Position numbers and translations under genes: made by a program. From Adineta vaga (taxonomy: Eukaryota; Rotifera), in NCBI GenBank assembly GCA_021613535.1, contig CP075493.1, positions 14,384,001 through 14,448,000 on the forward strand: DNA of 64,000 nucleotides. Direction: 5' to 3'. Below are positions 59,841 through 64,000 of the stretch, in pieces; positions within the stretch are counted from its first letter, which is position 1; each line of letters starts with the position of its first letter. The notes beneath the pieces are model-generated. The model worked only from the letters and a program-made list of their open reading frames with translations, did not search any database and had not been told where the DNA came from.

Positions 59841-60562
59841 GGTTTCCACTCTAATATTGATTCCGTATGAAATGTAATATCTCTGATGCTAGTCGTTGTG
59901 GAAGGTGTTGTTCTGTTAGATCTCCAAGTTCCGCGGTATATGTATAAATGGGGTCCGATTTTTTTTTAATTCAATTTGAAATATAAAAGACCATAGACTC
60001 CCATCATTCTACCGTCACCTCAATATGGTTTTTGGATGTTTTCCATCATTTTGAAGAAAATGTTTTTTTGACCTTTGACCCGCGACAGACATACATACAT
60101 ACAAAGGAAATTCCTGTTTTTTGGTAACTTTTTTTTCGCTATACCCTTCTTTCAGTCGAGGGAATATACTTTTTCAGTTCTTTGGTATTACCGTCCCTTC
60201 AGCCAAGGGAGCCTGTTCGTTTGGTCTCAGAACTCATCAAAGATCGAGTTTTTCCCACTTTCAAGGCGACTTCGAAAAACTGGTTTTTTAACCTTTGTCT
60301 TCCCTCTGCTACGCTCCTTCCCTCCTCACTCCAACTAGACCCATCCTATTATCATTTTTGAATGTTTTAGATGATTTTGAACAAATGGTTTTTTGACTTG
60401 CCACAAACACACAAACCATTTTAGTTTTTTTCGTATCACTCTCTCCCTTCAGTCGAGGGAATAAAAAGTAAAGAGCAAAGAAAACGTTTTTATATATTTA
60501 TTGAGCAATAACTTTTGAGCTATTGGGCAATTGTCCAATGGCCACCCCCTAGCTACGCCACT
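59841..60562. repeat. Repeat block with internal ~330 bp duplication and a transposon-like terminus
   Basis: Two related units: tttttgaatg/gatgtttt...gatgattttgaa...ttttttgac followed by (C)ACAAA/CATACA and, later, cttcagtcgagggaata (at about 60151 and 60446). On the minus strand the block begins CAGTGGCGTAGCTAGGGGG at 60562, a sequence typical of transposon termini. No coding frame seen apart from chance ORFs. Confidence 0.5.
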
Positions 60563-60905
60563 GAGACTGAGTTTTCTCAACATTAATAAAAAAACTGTCA
60601 CAATGATCACACCAAATAAGAAGAAAAAATGGATGAAACATGTTGAAAAATAATTTCTCGTTGATTATATTTCTTTTATCTAAGGGTCAAGACAGAAAAT
60701 TTCTTGAGGTCTACTTTATGACGTAAATGTCATTTTCATTTTGACATATCCTACGTAATTCATTATAAAATATTTTTTTTATTACAATCATTTTATTCTA
60801 TAATCTAGTTTTTATCTTATAAAAACCTTTGGCAACGTCATTTTAAAATCTACTAACACATTTTCAAGTAAATATTCATTTTATATCGAAAGATTAACAA
60901 AACCA
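60563..60905. other. Intergenic, no gene seen
   Basis: AT-rich upstream region of the 7TM receptor; no motif assigned. Confidence 0.5.
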
Positions 60906-61810
60906 ATGACAAACATTATCAAATTTCTATTGTTATTAGTATTTGAAATTCCAGCTATTATCATATCGATTTTATTGTTTTTTTATTTTCTAACAAATCA
61001 AATCGTTAGTTTAAAACCTAAAAATCATATATGGATTGTTCTTCTTGTATTTAACTTTATTCAATTATTAGTTCTTATACCAATGCCAATTAGTTTTTAT
61101 TATTTTGAAAGAATATGGCCAGCAACAAATACTTATTGTGTTTGGTGGAATTGGTATGAATATTCGTCGAATACAGGTTGTGTTATTCTAATGGCATGGG
61201 CATCAGTTGAACGATACTTTTTTGTATTTTATCCGAGATTTTTAGTTGGCACATGGTGGAAAAATGGATCTTTCATTTTATTCCAATTCTTCTTTGTATG
61301 CTATGGCCAGGTTCATGGCATTTTGCTGTTATAGTTATTAGTCCAGATTGTGTTAATGTATGGGATTTTAATCAAGTTATTTGTGGTAATCCATGTTTTC
61401 AAACAGTTCATGGAGGTATTCTTGGTGTGCTTCATCTAGTTTTGAATATCATGATTCCAATTATTATTATTGTAACTACAAATATAACTCTTATTAGTCG
61501 AGTTATCTATGAAAAATTAGCTCGTCATCAAGCTGTAACCTGGCGTCGTCATCGTCGAATGGCCTTTCAATTATGGTTTGTTTCATCTCTTTATATGATT
61601 GGGTGGTTACCGTTAACATTAATAGGTTTCGTTAGATTTACTGGATATCCAGGATTTATGTATGAACATTTATCAACAATTTATTTTTTACTTTATTTTG
61701 TTCCACTTCTCTTACCTATTGTTTGTTTATGTGTATTTCCTAATGCAATCAAAAGTACACGAGATTTGCTTCAACGACGAATTAATAGTCGAGTTGGAAC
61801 AATCACATAA
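60906..61810 (+). pseudogene. Orphan 7TM receptor with single-base frameshift in an A-run
   Basis: TM1-TM3 are read from 60906 (MTNIIKFLLLLVFEIPAIII; W-x-W after TM2; ASVERYFFVFYPRFLV in the DRY position). TM4-TM7 are read in another frame to 61810 (HFIPILLCMLWP; LNIMIPIIIIVTTNITLISRV; the basic loop RRHRRMAFQLW; WLPLTLIGF; FVPLLLPIVCLCVFPNAI). The switch lies at 61255-61270, where a run of five A (61260-61264) is one base short of keeping frame. No other lesion. The ERY, TM6 W-L-P and TM7 L-P-I/F-P-N marks fit the large bdelloid orphan GPCR group. It may be a young pseudogene or an assembly error in the homopolymer. Confidence 0.8.
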
Positions 61811-61960
61811 TTTCATCTTTTTTTTAAACTAATGAATATTTTCTCAATTATATCGTTAATAAAAAATACGCACTTTTCTTTCATTATGTCAAATTCATCT
61901 TTGTCATTGAAGTCCTTAAGAAAGATTCTCTTGTTTGACATTTCCATCAAAAACTATAAT
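61811..61960. other. Spacer between receptor and hAT relic
   Basis: Short AT-rich spacer. Traces of the hAT C-terminal part may begin here but cannot be aligned. Confidence 0.35.
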
Positions 61961-64000
61961 CTTGAGGGGTGGGTGGGTGTGGGTGTGGATGTGAATCTAT
62001 TCTTTCTACACCCACACCCACACCTTCATTATTATCATCAATGATATATCTCGATATTTCTTCTTGAATATAAGAATACGAATCATCCAGTTTTACTTTT
62101 TTTACCATTCTTCAGATCATGTTCGATGTTTGCAAATAGACTTTTTCTTTTGTGAACACTTGAGGATGATAACGATGTATTTAGAAGTTCTTGGTGTTGT
62201 TCTTTTGTCTTCAGATCATTTGAAAGGAGATATTTAGATTCATGCACCATTACTACACAATGATCAAACACCAGTTGTTTGATTTTCCCACATAATCGTT
62301 CTTTTGTGGCATCACCAAGTGATGATTGAGTAATCCAGCGAATTTTAAACATCCCATCGAGGAATGAAGAAAAAAGAAAAACCGGATCTTTGTATAGATT
62401 GTAGAACTTTTTGTTTGTTTTAAAATCGACATTAATATTAGTAAGATTCACATCCATTTGTTTGAGTAAACCACCAAATCTCGATAATAATGAATTTAAT
62501 AAACCTTCACATAATGATGTAGTATATTGTTCATTATTCTTGTCACTGACTAAATCCAAATAAATGGCCAAAATACTTGGTGCCACAATTGAAATTGATG
62601 GAGAATTTTGACATTGAGTAGCTGTTGTTGCTTGTGCAAATAAACAAAATAAATCGACAAATTCTCGCAACATTGTTATATCACGTGTATTTAAACATAA
62701 ATGTTTGTATTTAAATTGACCTAAAATATCATTTAATTCAATAGTTGGTATAGTAAGAATTCGTTCGACAGTCATAAACTGTGAATTCCACCTTGTAATG
62801 ACAGCACGTGGGATTGATACTTTCATCAAATCTAATTTTTCTGCAAATTTAGTAGATGTATGTGCAAGTTTTGCAATAGCAGAAACCTTTTCCAATGCAT
62901 TCACAATTGATTTGGCCTCTTTCAGACCGTCTTTGACAACGAGTTGGATTGTATGTACGAAACAAGGAATTCGAAATATTTCACTATTTTCCATTAAGCG
63001 ATTTATTGATTCTTGGATAAGATCTTCAGTTGCTACATCAGAGGTTGTTAATATATTTGTTGTTGATAATTGATCAACTGGATATTCATATTCATCACTT
63101 AATGTTCCATCATCATTTGTATCAGAATCATTTTCACCTTCATCAATTCCATTACCATTATCTTCAAAGTACTTCTCAAAGCCAGGATTAATAATATTTT
63201 GAAAAGCACTAATATTATTTGCTGCATTGTCAGTAACTAAACGAACAATTTTGTTTTTTATTCCGAATATACTAACGATTTCTTCATATTTTTCAAGTAA
63301 TAATGATCCAGAATGAGTACCCCATAGCGGCACAAAGCATAGAACATATATTTTAAAGTTACCACCAACGATTGCATGAGCTATAGAATAGGTGATCTAT
63401 ATTGAAGCATTTATTAACTATAATCCTACCTGTTGCAGCAAAAACAAATCTCATTCTTCTGTCACTCCAAACATCTAATGCTAATGATAAAAATGTAGCT
63501 GTTAAACAAAATATCATTAAATGGTCATGCATTTTGTCGATCAAATTGGGAACTATTTTTCGAGTTATAGTTCGTCGATTTACAACGGTAAATTTGGAAT
63601 CAATTTTTTGCATAAAACCAATGAATGCTGGACGTTCTACAATTGACAGTGGCAAACCCTAGGTAATAATTAAATCATTGACAATAGCCAAAGATAATTC
63701 CATTTGTCGAGGATGATTTGAACCATAAGATGCACGATTCGGTGAACCACTTTTTCTTGAAAAATCATTAGTAATTTTGTTGCTTTGTACAGTTGAGTCG
63801 ACCTTGTCAGATAGAGTCAACCATTTTTCATATTCTTCTTTATGATATTGACGAGCATGTCGAGTAAAGTTCGAGGTAACTCCTTGCTTGTCTATAACTC
63901 TTTTGGATTTCTTGCATAACAAACATTTAGCAGACCACCTATCCTTGTCAACTTCAGTTTGAAGATCGTCAAAGAATTGATCACGAGCAGTTTTAAATAC
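61961..64000 (-). mobile_element. hAT-family transposase relic (BED finger, RNase-H-like core), truncated
   Basis: Minus strand, running in from beyond the window. It has a BED finger (C-L-L-C...G-V-T-S-N-F-T-R-H-A-R-Q-Y-H near 63905-63860), then LSLAIVNDLII and TAG at 63659-63661 followed in frame by GLPLSIVERPAFIGFMQ. The RNase-H-like core includes LALDVWSDRR and, after a frame slip at about 63360-63410, VPLWGTHSGSLLLEKYEEI and VTDNAANN, and RIPCFVHTIQLVVKD and ITRWNSQF follow. The frame ends at 62083. In another frame DDSYSYIQEEISRYI continues to about 62040, then a GT/CA-rich hairpin (61966-62023) replaces the C-terminal dimerisation domain. At least three lesions, so no active transposase. 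Confidence 0.82.

Noticed and set aside
60075-60338. Coding ORF of 87 codons
   Set aside because: It lies within repetitive DNA and its composition follows the repeat, not codon usage.
59111-63922. MITE being mobilised by the neighbouring hAT transposase
   Set aside because: The ends of the hAT relic are not visible, so matching termini cannot be shown; proximity alone is not evidence.

Overview
The window looks like nuclear DNA of a bdelloid rotifer (Adineta/Rotaria type). The basis is AT-rich sequence, genes split by many 45-70 bp GT-AG introns, and families known to be abundant in bdelloids: FG-GAP repeat proteins, arginine ADP-ribosyltransferases, orphan 7TM receptors, F-box/LRR proteins, secreted Cys-rich proteins, hAT transposon relics and genes of non-metazoan flavour. 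There are no operons, and gene order does not suggest shared pathways except where neighbours are duplicates. The species call is an inference; no rRNA or mitochondrial marker is present.

Layout. 1-7.3 kb: a membrane-anchored FG-GAP protein (cut by the window edge), an ADP-ribosyltransferase, a 7TM receptor and a secreted beta-lactamase-like hydrolase. 8-13 kb: a tandem pair of large genes joining a helical N-terminus, a beta-grasp (ubiquitin-like) domain and a TRAFAC-type GTPase. Copy B is intact and copy A is frameshifted, and the 5' parts have been homogenised. 13-21 kb: a flavoprotein of the PPC-decarboxylase fold, a decayed lysosomal alpha-mannosidase, a secreted Ser/Thr-linker protein and a decayed F-box protein. 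21-31 kb: small secreted proteins, a CPA2/CHX-like cation/proton antiporter, a two-TIL-domain protein, a DGAT2-type acyltransferase, a stand-alone ubiquitin-like protein, an ML/GM2-activator-like protein and a TRIM protein with an incomplete RING. 31-42 kb: a P450 relic, two homologous membrane proteins facing each other tail to tail, a LIM protein, a tandem pair of tiny four-Cys secreted peptides, and relics. 42-52 kb: a MAP2K-like kinase with DFN in place of DFG, a complete 15-exon GH31 alpha-glucosidase with a trefoil domain, a repeat cluster and a secreted LRR protein. 52-64 kb: a broken dynamin-like GTPase, a gene whose 3' side runs into a repeat, a trehalase relic, a MITE-like element, a second repeat block, a 7TM receptor frameshifted in an A-run and a broken hAT transposase running off the window.

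The strongest candidates for something undescribed are the helical/ubiquitin-like/GTPase fusion pair (8009-13049), the RFVWDFG four-Cys peptides (37008-37982) and the convergent pair of paralogous single-pass membrane proteins (33009-35083). Gene decay is widespread: at least eight coding loci carry clear lesions, including two sugar-processing enzymes (alpha-mannosidase, trehalase), while the GH31 enzyme is whole. All exon joins were made by eye from GT/AG sites and reading-frame phase.
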